Shown here: positions 54,664 to 63,581 of the stretch, one piece after another | Numbering within the stretch: the stretch's first letter is position 1 | Layout of the letters: every line of letters begins with the position of its first letter | Source: Anaerovibrio lipolyticus LB2005 | GTDB taxonomy: Bacteria > Bacillota > Negativicutes > Selenomonadales > Selenomonadaceae | DNA: 64,000 bases | NCBI RefSeq assembly: GCF_000621545.1 | Contig: NZ_JHYA01000002.1 | Span: 186,001-250,000 of the forward strand | Direction of reading: 5' to 3' | Program-made: the position numbers and the translations under genes | The notes under the pieces: model-generated | Told to the model about the DNA's origin: nothing | Seen by the model: only the letters and a program-made list of their open reading frames with translations | Database searches by the model: none

Positions 54664-54710
54664 TTGACAATAATACGTTAGCGTACTAATATAAAGTACG
54701 TTAACGTATT
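54664..54710 (+). promoter_or_regulatory. marR promoter and operator
   Basis: TTGACA (54664-54669), 17-bp spacer, TAATAT (54687-54692). AATACGTTAGCGTAC (54672-54686) and GTACGTTAACGTATT (54696-54710) form a 15-bp inverted repeat with one mismatch that brackets the -10 box exactly. This is the expected placing for autorepression by the MarR protein encoded next. Confidence 0.85.
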
Positions 54711-54766
54711 ATTTTTATGAGATCATCATGAAAGTTCGATAAATACAAAAAGAAGGTGAAATCACG

Positions 54767-55189
54767 ATGCAGATAGATGATACATTGGGCTATCTGTTAT
54801 GTCGAACGGCCAGAAAGGTTCATCGCCATACCGAGAAAATATTCAGCCCATACGGACTGACTGTAGAGCAATGGGTGGCTATGAAGATATTAGCTGAGCA
54901 TCCGGATATCAGCCAAAAAGAATTATCCGGACAAATGCAACGAGATCCCAATACAGTGAAGGCGATTGTGGATAGATTGCTTAAGAAGGATTATGTAAAA
55001 AGGGAGCCAAATCAAGTTGACCGACGTGCCTTTCTCTTGCAGCTGACCATGTCTGGTAAGGAGCTTGTGGATAAGCTGGCTGAGGAAGATGAACGGGAAA
55101 ACCGGCAATTAGAGCTGGGGCTGGGTGAGGCTGATACAGTAAATATGAAGAAAATGTTACTAAAAATAGAGGAAATGATCAGGGAATGA
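54767..55189 (+). CDS. MarR-family transcriptional regulator
   Basis: 140 residues with the MarR winged helix: SQKELSGQMQRDPNTVKAIVDRLLKKDYV followed by the wing with DRRAFLLQLT. AGAAGGTG precedes the ATG. It overlaps the MFS exporter gene by 4 nt (ATGA) and is probably its repressor, acting at the large inverted repeat upstream and released by a substrate of the pump. Confidence 0.93.
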   Translation: MQIDDTLGYLLCRTARKVHRHTEKIFSPYGLTVEQWVAMKILAEHPDISQKELSGQMQRDPNTVKAIVDRLLKKDYVKREPNQVDRRAFLLQLTMSGKELVDKLAEEDERENRQLELGLGEADTVNMKKMLLKIEEMIRE

Positions 55190-56379
55190 ACAAACTTTGG
55201 ACAACGGAATTTATTAGTATGGGCGGCTGTAACTTTCTGGTATTTATGAGCCAGTATATTATGATTGCAGCCTTGCCAATTTTTATTATGGATGATTTGC
55301 AGGGTGGGGAACTGGAAGCCGGAATGGCCATGACTTTTTTCCAGATTGGAACTGTGGCCTGCCGTCCATTGGCTGGAAAACTTATCGACAGCGTGAATAA
55401 GCGAACATTGATGTTGGTGGCGACACTCTGTTTTGGGCTTATTATGCTTGGGTTCAACTTTTTTCAGACCCTTACAGGGCTTTATAGCTTGCGCCTGTTT
55501 CATGGTGTGATTTTTGCTATTGCAACTACGGCAGCTGCTGCTATGGCCGCAATGGTATTACCTGCAGAGCGCAAGGGTGAGGGTATTGGTTATTTTGCCT
55601 TGACCACAAATTTGGCTATGGTTGTAGGTCCTTTGCTGGGATTGGTAATAATCGGCAGCTGGGGAGCTGAGATGTTTTTCCCATTCATGGTGATGTTGGC
55701 ATTATTTACCTTTGTTGTGGCAAATCATCGTAGACTTCCTGATGCAGTTATTTTGCCTGCTAAAAAGCAGCGCCATGTCATCTCCATCAGTGATTTTATT
55801 GAACGCAGGTCTGTGGCTATGTCTTCCATTGGTGGCCTGGTATTCTTTGCTTACGGTGGCGTATTGACATTTATTCCCCTTTATGCGAAATCCTTGGGTC
55901 TGCAGCAGGAAACCAGTATGTTCTTTGCCGTATTTGCCACTGTTATTGTGCTGACCCGTCCTATCGTTGGAAAAATATTTGATACCAAGGGACCGGATTA
56001 TACAATTTATCCTGGTTTTCTGTGTTTCGCTTTGGGAATGGTTGTTTTTGGTCAGATTTCCACCATGCTGGGGCTTTTAGTGTCAGCTGCAATATTGGGC
56101 ATAGGCTTTGGCGCTTTGAGCCCGGCTTTTCAGACATTGGCTATCCAAAGTGCACCGATGGAGCGTAGCGGTGTGGCTACAGCTACCTATTTCTGGTCCC
56201 TGGATATTTGTGTCGGACTGGCAGCTGGCCTTTTGGGGATAGTCGCAGCTGGCTATGGCTATACCTTTATGTATAGTGTGGTTTGCACTGGTGTTATTGT
56301 AGCAGCAGCTGTGTGTTATTTTGTTTGGAACAAGTATCAGCAAGGATACATTGTTATGATGCACAAAACATGTGAATAA
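55186..56379 (+). CDS. MFS drug-efflux type transporter
   Basis: 397 residues with about twelve membrane segments, in the DHA1-like size range. The loop between segments 2 and 3 reads RPLAGKLIDSVNKRTLM, a variant of the MFS A motif, and a matching GKIFDTKG occurs in the second half. The start overlaps marR, and this pairing points to regulated export of a toxic compound. The substrate cannot be told. Confidence 0.9.
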   Translation: MNKLWTTEFISMGGCNFLVFMSQYIMIAALPIFIMDDLQGGELEAGMAMTFFQIGTVACRPLAGKLIDSVNKRTLMLVATLCFGLIMLGFNFFQTLTGLYSLRLFHGVIFAIATTAAAAMAAMVLPAERKGEGIGYFALTTNLAMVVGPLLGLVIIGSWGAEMFFPFMVMLALFTFVVANHRRLPDAVILPAKKQRHVISISDFIERRSVAMSSIGGLVFFAYGGVLTFIPLYAKSLGLQQETSMFFAVFATVIVLTRPIVGKIFDTKGPDYTIYPGFLCFALGMVVFGQISTMLGLLVSAAILGIGFGALSPAFQTLAIQSAPMERSGVATATYFWSLDICVGLAAGLLGIVAAGYGYTFMYSVVCTGVIVAAAVCYFVWNKYQQGYIVMMHKTCE

Positions 56380-56453
56380 AGGATATCGATGACAGTAATA
56401 AATGTCTGTTACCAATAGACATTACACTTTTGTGTACATTTTATTCCATTTCT

Positions 56454-56482
56454 TTGACATCCCTGTTTCTCAGTGGTAACAT
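56454..56482 (+). promoter_or_regulatory. brnQ promoter
   Basis: TTGACA (56454-56459), 17-bp spacer, TAACAT (56477-56482). Just upstream AATGTCT/AGACATT (56401-56423) can form a small hairpin. Confidence 0.65.
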
Positions 56483-56520
56483 TTTATTTGCTGTGATTAT
56501 AAATATGAGGGGCGTTTAAT

Positions 56521-57894
56521 GTGAATGAAAAATTGAGTTGGAAAAATTATCTTTTTGTTGCCAGTATGCTGTTTGGTATGTTCTTTGGCGCTGGTAACAT
56601 TATCTTCCCTGTTCATCTGGGACAGGCGGCAGGCAGCAACGTGTGGCCAGCTATTGCCGGCTTCATTTTGACTGGTGTGGGTATTCCTATTTTGGCAGTG
56701 GCAGCCATTGGTATGTCCGGTGGTAACGGCTTGCAGGATTTGGCCAGCCGAGTTAACAAAAAGTATGCCATGTTCTTTACTTGCATGCTTTATTTAACAA
56801 TTGGTCCTTGCTTTGCTATTCCTCGTTGTGCCACAGTTCCATTTTCCATGGGTATTGCGCCAATGATTACCGGCGTAAGTCCTGAAATGGCACTTTTTGG
56901 TTTTTCTTTGGTGTTTTTTGCCATTGTCATGTTCTTTTCCCTCAGACCAAGTGGAATTGTTACCTGGGTTGGAAAGATTTTGACACCTATTTTTCTTGTA
57001 TTCCTTGGAAGCCTTCTGCTGGTTGCCTTTGCTAACCCAATGGTGAACAGTATTGCCAATATTGCACCATCTGCAGATTATGAGTCTGGTGCCTTTGCCA
57101 AGGGCATTTTGGAAGGCTATAACACCATGGATGCCATGGCTGGTTTGGCTTTCGGTATTATTGTAGTAAACAGTATGAAGAATCTTGGCCTGCGAACCAA
57201 TGAGGCTATTGCTTCTTCCACTATTAAGGCCGGTGTTCTCAGCGGTATAATCATGTCCGTTATTTATTTGATGATTATCCTCATGGGTACCATGAGTATG
57301 GGAGTATTCCCAATGGCTGAAAATGGCGGTGTAGCTCTGTCTGATATTTCTGGCTTCTACTTTGGTGCCGCTGGCGTATTTGTATTGGCTGGTATTGCTA
57401 CATTTGCTTGTCTTAAAACAGCTATTGGCCTTGTAACCAGCTGTTCTGAGACCTTCTGTGAAATGTTCCCGGGTGGTCCTGGATATCGTACTTGGGCCTG
57501 CATCTTTGGGGCAGTTTCCCTGTTAATTTCCAATGTTGGACTTACAGCGATTATAGTTTATGCTATTCCAGTGTTGATGTTCCTGTATCCATTGACCATT
57601 ACCCTAACTTTGTTGGGCTTGATGGGTGGCTATTTCAATCATTCCAAGTGGGTATATGGCATGGTTACCTTCTTTACCCTTATTGCGGCTGTATTTGACC
57701 TTATGAATGCACTGCCTAAGGAATTGGCTGGTTCTGCCTTCGTATCCTCTATGGTTGGCTTTGCAACTGAGTATCTTCCTTTCTTTGCCCAGGGCTTCGG
57801 TTGGCTGGTACCTGCCATGGTGGGCTTTGCAATTGGCCTTGTGATGTACAAGGTGAAGGGCGAATGCAGTAACCATAAGGTTGCAGTGGGATAA
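56521..57894 (+). CDS. brnQ: Branched-chain amino acid transporter BrnQ (LIVCS family)
   Basis: Sodium-coupled importer of leucine, isoleucine and valine. 457 residues with about twelve membrane segments, and the family start LFVASMLFGMFFGAGNIIFPVHLGQ split here as FGMFFGAGNIIFP and HLGQAAG. GTG start after GAGGGGCG. It has its own promoter. The promoter of the riboflavin leader overlaps its last codons. Confidence 0.95.
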   Translation: MNEKLSWKNYLFVASMLFGMFFGAGNIIFPVHLGQAAGSNVWPAIAGFILTGVGIPILAVAAIGMSGGNGLQDLASRVNKKYAMFFTCMLYLTIGPCFAIPRCATVPFSMGIAPMITGVSPEMALFGFSLVFFAIVMFFSLRPSGIVTWVGKILTPIFLVFLGSLLLVAFANPMVNSIANIAPSADYESGAFAKGILEGYNTMDAMAGLAFGIIVVNSMKNLGLRTNEAIASSTIKAGVLSGIIMSVIYLMIILMGTMSMGVFPMAENGGVALSDISGFYFGAAGVFVLAGIATFACLKTAIGLVTSCSETFCEMFPGGPGYRTWACIFGAVSLLISNVGLTAIIVYAIPVLMFLYPLTITLTLLGLMGGYFNHSKWVYGMVTFFTLIAAVFDLMNALPKELAGSAFVSSMVGFATEYLPFFAQGFGWLVPAMVGFAIGLVMYKVKGECSNHKVAVG

Positions 57895-57909
57895 GTGATG
57901 TGTTACAAT
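57881..57909 (+). promoter_or_regulatory. Promoter of the riboflavin operon
   Basis: TTGCAG (57881-57886), 17-bp spacer, TACAAT (57904-57909); the -35 box lies in the last codons of brnQ. Confidence 0.65.
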
Positions 57910-57929
57910 GGTTAATGGAAATACAGATA

Positions 57930-58105
57930 CAGTCTTTGGGGCAGGGTGTGATTCCCTACCGGCGGTATAGCCCGCGAGCCGTTTTGGCATGACACGGTGA
58001 GATTCCGTGGCCGACAGTATAGTCTGGATGAGAAAAGACTTGTATGTACATTGTTTTTGTGTGCATTTGGGGCTGTTGAAGAGTTTCTTTCTTCAACAGC
58101 CTTTT
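57930..58105 (+). promoter_or_regulatory. FMN riboswitch (RFN element) with terminator
   Basis: The aptamer (57930-58039) has the RFN parts in order: GGGGCAGGGTG, ATTCCCTACCGGCGGTA, AGCCCGCGA, GGTGAGATTCC, GCCGACAGTATAGTCTGGAT. A terminator follows: GGCTGTTGAAG (58071) with CTTCAACAGCC (58091), then TTTTCT. High FMN would stop transcription before ribD. Confidence 0.95.
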
Positions 58106-58162
58106 CTATTTGATATAGGCTGTTCTGTGTATCTCATTTTCTATAGGAAAGAGGTGATAGAA

Positions 58163-59251
58163 TTGCAGGATGAGTTTTATATGAGTGAGGCCCTGCGGGT
58201 GGCCAGAAATGCCACTGGCAGAACGTCGCCAAATCCTTTAGTGGGTGCTGTTATCGTCAAGGATGGCAGAATCATTGCTGAAGGCTGGCATCGTAAGGCT
58301 GGAACTCCCCATGCTGAAATTCATGCTCTGAATATGGCCGGTGAGCTGGCCAAAGGGGCAACAGTATATGTTACCTTGGAGCCATGCTCCCACTATGGTC
58401 GGACAGGTCCATGTGCCAATGCGCTGGTGGAAGCAGGGGTAGCCAAGGTGGTAGTGGCCATGCTGGATCCAAATCCAAAGGTGGCGGGCCGAGGCGTAAA
58501 AATTCTTCAGAATGCGGGCATTGATGTTGTGACCGGGGTGCTGGAGGAGGAAGCAAAAAAGCTCAATGAGGTATTTCTAAAGTGGATTACCAAAGAAATG
58601 CCATTTGTGGCGCTAAAGACCGCCATGTCACTGGACGGAAAGATTGCCACAGCCACGGGGCAGTCCCAGTGGATAACCAACGAGGCCTCCAGATTGCGAA
58701 CCCATGAGCTGCGGGATGTCTACGATGGTATTATGGTGGGTATAAACACCGCCATTAAGGATAATCCGAGTCTTACTACAAGGCTCCCCGATAATATGGG
58801 AAAAAATCCTGTGCGTATAGTGGTGGACAGTAAAGCAAGACTGCCATTGGATTCCAATCTGGTAACTGATGGTAAGGCCCAGACCATAGTGGCCGTATCT
58901 GGTGCAGCCAGTGCCGGGGCGGTCCAGGACCTTAGGGATGCAGGAGTTCAGGTGATTTCTGCTGGTGAGGACAAAGTGGATTTGCCCCAGCTGTTAAAGA
59001 AATTGGCTGAAATGAATATCTGTTCAGTTTTGGTAGAAGGCGGCGGCCAGCTTAACTTCTCTATGCTGAAGGCGGGGCTTGTGGACAAGATTTATGCCTT
59101 TATTGCACCAAAGCTAATTGGAGGCAGAGACGCCCTTACTCCGGTGGAGGGGGATGGCTTTGGTGAGCTAAGTCAGGCCGTGGAGCTTGAAAATGCAGAA
59201 ACTGAGCTTATTGACGGTGATATTCTTATTACAGCCAATGTAGCGAAGTAA
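58163..59251 (+). CDS. ribD: Bifunctional riboflavin deaminase/reductase RibD
   Basis: Deaminates and then reduces the pyrimidine intermediate of riboflavin synthesis. The deaminase domain (about 1-145) has zinc motif HAEIHAL and PCSHYGRTGPC. The reductase domain (about 150-360) has KTAMSLDGKIAT and VEGGGQLNFSML. I chose TTG 58163, which follows AAAGAGGTG; the frame opens upstream into the riboswitch, so longer starts are wrong. 362 residues is normal. Confidence 0.96.
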   Translation: MQDEFYMSEALRVARNATGRTSPNPLVGAVIVKDGRIIAEGWHRKAGTPHAEIHALNMAGELAKGATVYVTLEPCSHYGRTGPCANALVEAGVAKVVVAMLDPNPKVAGRGVKILQNAGIDVVTGVLEEEAKKLNEVFLKWITKEMPFVALKTAMSLDGKIATATGQSQWITNEASRLRTHELRDVYDGIMVGINTAIKDNPSLTTRLPDNMGKNPVRIVVDSKARLPLDSNLVTDGKAQTIVAVSGAASAGAVQDLRDAGVQVISAGEDKVDLPQLLKKLAEMNICSVLVEGGGQLNFSMLKAGLVDKIYAFIAPKLIGGRDALTPVEGDGFGELSQAVELENAETELIDGDILITANVAK

Positions 59252-59264
59252 AATGGGTGATTAG

Positions 59265-59903
59265 ATGTTTACAGGAATAATTGAAGAGGTTGGCTCTGTG
59301 CACAGCATTGGTGGCGGGAACCTTACTATAAAGGCTTCCAAGGTCCTTCAGGATGTGCAGCTGGGAGACAGCATTGCCGTAAATGGCGTATGCTTGACGG
59401 TTACCAGATTCGACAGGGGCAGCTTTGATGCCGATGTGATGCCGGAAACTATTCGTCGTACATCATTGGCAGAGCTAAAAAAAGGCAGCCCGGTTAATTT
59501 GGAAAGGGCCCTTACCCTGCAGAGCCGTTTGGGTGGCCATATCGTCAGCGGTCACATTGATGGAGTAGGGTATATTGTTTCTCTGAAGGAGGAACAGAAT
59601 GCTGTGCTGATGAGGATTTCCGCAGAGAAGGATATTTTGAGACATATCGTGGAGAAAGGCTCTGTGGCTCTTGATGGTATCAGTCTTACAGTGGCGGAGG
59701 TTACTGACAGTGATTTTACCGTTTCACTGATACCACATACACGGCAGGTGACCAATTTGTCCAGCAAAAAAACGGGCTCAACAATTAATATTGAAAATGA
59801 TGTTATCGGAAAATACGTGGAGAAGCTCATGCAGCCTCAGGAGACACCTAAGGAAAATGTAAGCCGTATCACCATGGATTTTCTGAAAAATAATGGTTTT
59901 TAA
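59265..59903 (+). CDS. ribE: Riboflavin synthase alpha chain
   Basis: Dismutates two lumazines to riboflavin. 212 residues with two similar barrels; starts MFTGIIEEVGSV and has the matching second repeat GHIVSGHIDGVG and SLTVAEV. It lies 13 nt after ribD and 11 nt before ribBA. Confidence 0.96.
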   Translation: MFTGIIEEVGSVHSIGGGNLTIKASKVLQDVQLGDSIAVNGVCLTVTRFDRGSFDADVMPETIRRTSLAELKKGSPVNLERALTLQSRLGGHIVSGHIDGVGYIVSLKEEQNAVLMRISAEKDILRHIVEKGSVALDGISLTVAEVTDSDFTVSLIPHTRQVTNLSSKKTGSTINIENDVIGKYVEKLMQPQETPKENVSRITMDFLKNNGF

Positions 59904-59914
59904 GGAGCGAGATT

Positions 59915-61120
59915 ATGTCAGATTTTGCAACAGTTGAAGAAGCAATCGAAGAAATTCGTAAAGGAAATATGGTAGTCGTAGTTGACGACGAGGACAGGGA
60001 AAATGAAGGTGACCTTATTGTTGCCGCCGAGACATTGACCCCTGAGCACGTCAACTTCATGGCTACTTATGCCAAAGGGCTTATTTGTACCCCTATGGAG
60101 GCAGAATATTTGGATCGGTTGGAGATTTTCCCAATGGTGTCCAATAATACTGATAACCATGAAACAGCATTTACTGTATCTGTGGATGCTGATACCACCA
60201 CTACAGGTATCTCCGCCTTTGAGCGTTGTGAAACCGTAAAACGCCTCATTGACCCAACGGCTAAGCCTGAGAATTTCCGTCGTCCGGGTCATGTATTCCC
60301 ATTGCGCAGTGTTCCAGGCGGTGTGCTCCGTCGCGCTGGCCATACCGAAACTACTACTGATTTGGCTAAGCTGGCAGGACTTGCTCCAGCAGGCCTTTGC
60401 TGTGAGATTATGGATGATGACGGCCACATGATGCGTACTCCACGCCTTATTGAGTTTTCCAAGGAGCATGGTCTGAAGCTCATTACTGTAAAGGCTCTGA
60501 TTGAGTACAGAAAGCGTACTGAGTGCTTCGTGGAGAAAATTGCCGAGGCAGATCTTCCTAGCAAGTATGGCCACTTCCGCATTCATGCTTATGAGAGTAA
60601 GCTGGACGGCAAGTGCCATTTGGCTATTGTAAAGGGCGATGTTAAGGGCAAGGAGAATGTTTTGGTTCGTGTTCACTCCGAGTGTCTCACTGGTGATGCC
60701 CTTGGTTCCCTGCGCTGCGACTGCGGTGAACAGCTGGCTACAGCCTTGAAGCGCATTGAGGCTGAAGGGGAAGGTATGGTTCTTTACATGCGCCAGGAGG
60801 GCCGTGGCATTGGTCTTGGCAACAAGATGCGCGCTTATGAGCTGCAGGATCATGGCAAGGATACTGTAGAAGCTAATGTACTGCTGGGCTTTGCTCCAGA
60901 TGAGCGTGACTATGGTATCGGTGCCCAGATCTTGGCGGATATGGGACTGACCACCATTCGCCTTATGACAAACAACCCTGCAAAGCGTGCCGGTCTCGAG
61001 GGCTATGGCCTTAAGATTGTGGACAGAGTGTCTCTGGAGGTACCTACCAACGAGTACAACCAGAACTATATGAAGGTAAAGAAGACCAAGATGGGTCATA
61101 TTTTAGCTGAAAAAATCTGA
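59915..61120 (+). CDS. ribBA: Bifunctional 3,4-dihydroxy-2-butanone-4-phosphate synthase / GTP cyclohydrolase II
   Basis: Supplies both precursors of riboflavin. The RibB domain (about 1-200) has VVVDDEDRENEGDL and FRRPGHVFPLR. The RibA domain (about 205-400) has the zinc cysteines in RVHSECLTGDALGSLRCDCG and the GTP site MRQEGRGIGL. 401 residues is the usual fused size. GGAGCG precedes the ATG. Confidence 0.97.
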   Translation: MSDFATVEEAIEEIRKGNMVVVVDDEDRENEGDLIVAAETLTPEHVNFMATYAKGLICTPMEAEYLDRLEIFPMVSNNTDNHETAFTVSVDADTTTTGISAFERCETVKRLIDPTAKPENFRRPGHVFPLRSVPGGVLRRAGHTETTTDLAKLAGLAPAGLCCEIMDDDGHMMRTPRLIEFSKEHGLKLITVKALIEYRKRTECFVEKIAEADLPSKYGHFRIHAYESKLDGKCHLAIVKGDVKGKENVLVRVHSECLTGDALGSLRCDCGEQLATALKRIEAEGEGMVLYMRQEGRGIGLGNKMRAYELQDHGKDTVEANVLLGFAPDERDYGIGAQILADMGLTTIRLMTNNPAKRAGLEGYGLKIVDRVSLEVPTNEYNQNYMKVKKTKMGHILAEKI

Positions 61121-61162
61121 TTTTTGTTTTGATAATACAATCTTTTTATGGAGGAATATAAT

Positions 61163-61633
61163 ATGAAAGAAGTTAAAGTTTTGGAAGGTATGCTTAATGC
61201 TCAGGGCATGAAGTTTGGTATTGTTGTTGCCCGTTTTAATGAGTTTTTGACATCTAAGCTGCTTGGTGGCGCTTTGGACACCCTACATCGTCATGGTGCT
61301 GATGAGGATGATATTACTGTAGCTTGGGTTCCGGGAGCCTATGAGCTGCCATTGGTTTCCAAGAAGATGGCTGAGTCCGGCAAGTACGATGCTATTATCG
61401 CTTTGGGTACTGTAATCCGTGGTTCTACCACCCATTATGATTATGTTTGCAACGAGGCTGCCAAGGGCATTGCCCAGGCCAGCATGTCCACCGGCGTTCC
61501 TGTAACCTTCAGTGTTGTTACCACCGAGAATATCGAGCAGGCTATTGAGCGTGCTGGTACCAAGGCTGGTAATAAGGGTGCTGATGGTGCCATGACCGCT
61601 ATTGAGATGGCAAATCTTTTAAAGCAGCTCTAA
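61163..61633 (+). CDS. ribH: 6,7-dimethyl-8-ribityllumazine synthase
   Basis: Joins the RibD and RibB products to lumazine. 156 residues with [27 protein letters not shown] and [19 protein letters not shown] 61163 follows GGAGG; ATG 61148 overlaps that site and is rejected. Fourth gene of the rib operon. Confidence 0.97.
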   Translation: MKEVKVLEGMLNAQGMKFGIVVARFNEFLTSKLLGGALDTLHRHGADEDDITVAWVPGAYELPLVSKKMAESGKYDAIIALGTVIRGSTTHYDYVCNEAAKGIAQASMSTGVPVTFSVVTTENIEQAIERAGTKAGNKGADGAMTAIEMANLLKQL

Positions 61634-61648
61634 GATAGGATTGATGAA

Positions 61649-62524
61649 ATGTCTGATACTTTAGTAAAAGCAATTACCAAGGGCGTAAGGATATACGCGG
61701 CAGTTACCACTGATCTGGTAAATGAGGCTATCCGTCGTCATGACTGCTCTCCAACTGCAGCAGCAGCTCTTGGACGTACCATGACGGGTGCCCTTTTGAT
61801 GGCAGCTAACCTTAAAAATAAGGAGGCTCTTACAGTCAGCTTTCAGGGAAATGGCCCATTGGGCTACATTACCGCTGACGCTACTCCTGAGGGCTATGTA
61901 CGTGGCTATGTGGGGAATCCCCATGTGGATCTCCCATTAAAGGAAAATGGCAAGCTGGACGTGGGTGGTGCAGTAGGTCAGGGTATGGTGCAAGTAACCC
62001 GCTTCACCGGTCTTGGCGACCCAATGCGGGGCAGCTCGGAAATCGTGTCCGGGGAAATTGCCGAGGATCTTACCAATTATCTCTTTGTATCTGAGCAGAC
62101 AGCCTCCAGTGTGGGCCTTGGCGTATTGGTGGGTACTGATCGCAGAGCAATGGCCTCTGGTGGCTTTATCCTTCAGATGATGCCGGATGCTGACGAGGAG
62201 ATTATTACCCGTGTGGAGGAGGCTCTGAAGAAGGTACGTCCTGTTTCCTCCATGATTGCTGATGGCGTTGACGCCAAGGGAATTATTGCGGAGCTTATGG
62301 CAGATTTTGATGTGGATTATCTCACTACTACGGATCTGGCCTTTAAGTGCAAGTGTAACCGTGAAAGAATCGAGGATGTTCTTCTTAGCCTTAGTCATAA
62401 GGATATGGAGCAGCTGGTACAGGATGGCCATGCTGAGGTATGCTGTCAGTTCTGTGGCGAGAAGTACCAGTATGAAAAGGACGAGCTGGAGCATCTCATG
62501 AAGCTGGCAGACGGCGTAAGATAA
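61649..62524 (+). CDS. hslO: Redox-regulated chaperone Hsp33
   Basis: Holds unfolding proteins during oxidative stress. 291 residues; the C-terminal zinc site reads CKCN then, about 32 residues on, CQFC, the CxC-x(27-32)-CxxC pattern of Hsp33. The chaperone core includes GRTMTGALLMAANLKN. It lies 15 nt after ribH, probably in the same transcript, and is followed by a terminator. Confidence 0.95.
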   Translation: MSDTLVKAITKGVRIYAAVTTDLVNEAIRRHDCSPTAAAALGRTMTGALLMAANLKNKEALTVSFQGNGPLGYITADATPEGYVRGYVGNPHVDLPLKENGKLDVGGAVGQGMVQVTRFTGLGDPMRGSSEIVSGEIAEDLTNYLFVSEQTASSVGLGVLVGTDRRAMASGGFILQMMPDADEEIITRVEEALKKVRPVSSMIADGVDAKGIIAELMADFDVDYLTTTDLAFKCKCNRERIEDVLLSLSHKDMEQLVQDGHAEVCCQFCGEKYQYEKDELEHLMKLADGVR

Positions 62525-62536
62525 TTAATTTTGTGT

Positions 62537-62577
62537 TAAATGCAGGGGCTTTATGATTGAGCCCTTGCATTTATTTT
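62537..62577 (+). terminator. Terminator of the rib-hslO operon
   Basis: TAAATGCAGGGGCT pairs with GCCCTTGCATTTA (one bulge), followed by TTTTA. Confidence 0.85.
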
Positions 62578-62671
62578 AGAAAAATGATAGTATAGTCAAG
62601 CAACAGATTATACAGTTGAATGCAAGATGAACTTGGCGTTATGGACAGCAAAAATAATTGCTGCCAAGGGG

Positions 62672-62701
62672 TTGCATTTGACAGCCTTATTGTGCTATAA
62701 T
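62672..62701 (+). promoter_or_regulatory. rpmB promoter
   Basis: TTGCAT (62672-62677), 18-bp spacer, TATAAT (62696-62701) with an extended TGC just before the -10 box. A hairpin (CTTGG with CCAAG, inner CAGC/GCTG) at about 62633-62668 lies just upstream. Confidence 0.7.
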
Positions 62702-62787
62702 CTTTTTGTTTGTGTGTATAGGACTATGTACAGATAATTTACATATATGCGACTATGCGCCGATGAAACGTTAAGGAGGTGTGCTAT

Positions 62788-62979
62788 ATGGCAAGTTTAT
62801 GTGAAGTATGCGGTAAGGGTGAGCTGTCCGGTAACAATGTCAGCCATTCCCATCTGAAGACCAAGCGCTCCTGGAAGCCAAATATCCAGCGCGTACGTGC
62901 CGTTGTAGAAGGCGAAATCAAGCGTGTAAATGTTTGCACTCGCTGCCTGCGTACCGGTAAGGTTGAAAGAGCCCTCTAA
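62788..62979 (+). CDS. rpmB: 50S ribosomal protein L28, zinc-binding form
   Basis: 63 residues of ribosomal protein L28 with CEVCGKG near the start and CTRCLRTGKV at the end, the Cys-containing (zinc) form. HLKTKRSWKPNIQRVRAVV is the typical core. ATG 62788 follows AAGGAGG. It has its own promoter and terminator. Confidence 0.96.
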   Translation: MASLCEVCGKGELSGNNVSHSHLKTKRSWKPNIQRVRAVVEGEIKRVNVCTRCLRTGKVERAL

Positions 62980-63012
62980 TTTTGTGCAAAATATCGATTG
63001 ATATATCATAAG

Positions 63013-63045
63013 AAAAGCCGATAACGGAAGTTATCGGCTTTTCTT
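63013..63045 (+). terminator. Terminator after rpmB
   Basis: A perfect 13-bp stem (AAAAGCCGATAAC with GTTATCGGCTTTT) around GGAA, followed by CTTAT. Confidence 0.92.
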
Positions 63046-63139
63046 ATACTATCTTAAAAGCAGCTAGAGAGTGCAGCGTTCCGCATGGGTATCTCCGGCT
63101 GGTATTTTAAATATATAAATATTTGACAAGGAAAAATAC

Positions 63140-63168
63140 TTGACAACCTATAGGGGGATGGCTATAAT
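63140..63168 (+). promoter_or_regulatory. ylxM-ffh promoter
   Basis: TTGACA (63140-63145), 17-bp spacer and TATAAT (63163-63168), a full consensus sigma-A promoter. Confidence 0.85.
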
Positions 63169-63212
63169 AACTATGGTCGGGATAAACTGTGCCTTGAAAG
63201 TGGGTGTTTTCA

Positions 63213-63581
63213 ATGCTTGAACAGCGTTTATATCTGGCAGAGCTCTTTGATATTTACGGGCCACTGCTGACGGATAAACAACAGAAGTGTTTAAGTATGC
63301 ACCTTTTTGAGGATTTCTCCATGTCAGAGATAGGGGAGGATTTGGCAGTTTCCAGACAGGCTGTATATGATATATTGCACCGCTCGGAGCAGACCATGGC
63401 AGCCTACGAAAAAAAGCTCGGTTTGGCACAGCGCCTTAGAGAACAGCGCCATGAGCTTACTGAGATTTATGATGATATTTCCCAGCTTTCTTCCAATAAA
63501 AAGATTGATGAGAAGGAAGCAAATCATATACTTATGAAGCTTGCTCCATATACCAGCAAGGTTCAGGAGGAATTAGATTGA
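63213..63581 (+). CDS. ylxM: YlxM-family helix-turn-helix protein (SRP-associated)
   Basis: 122 residues with a sigma-70 region 4-like helix-turn-helix: FDIYGPLLTDKQQKCLSMHL, then FSMSEIGEDLAVSRQAVYDIL. YlxM is the usual partner gene before ffh in Firmicutes and has been linked to the signal recognition particle. ATG 63213 is preferred to GTG 63204. The stop overlaps ffh by 4 nt. Confidence 0.92.
   Translation: MLEQRLYLAELFDIYGPLLTDKQQKCLSMHLFEDFSMSEIGEDLAVSRQAVYDILHRSEQTMAAYEKKLGLAQRLREQRHELTEIYDDISQLSSNKKIDEKEANHILMKLAPYTSKVQEELD

Noticed and set aside
58007-58162. N-terminal extension of ribD
   Set aside because: It would translate the FMN aptamer and its terminator; RibD homology begins at 58163-58181.
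59918-61099. A 393-codon minus-strand open frame opposite ribBA
   Set aside because: Pure shadow of ribBA; no ribosome-binding site and no recognisable protein.
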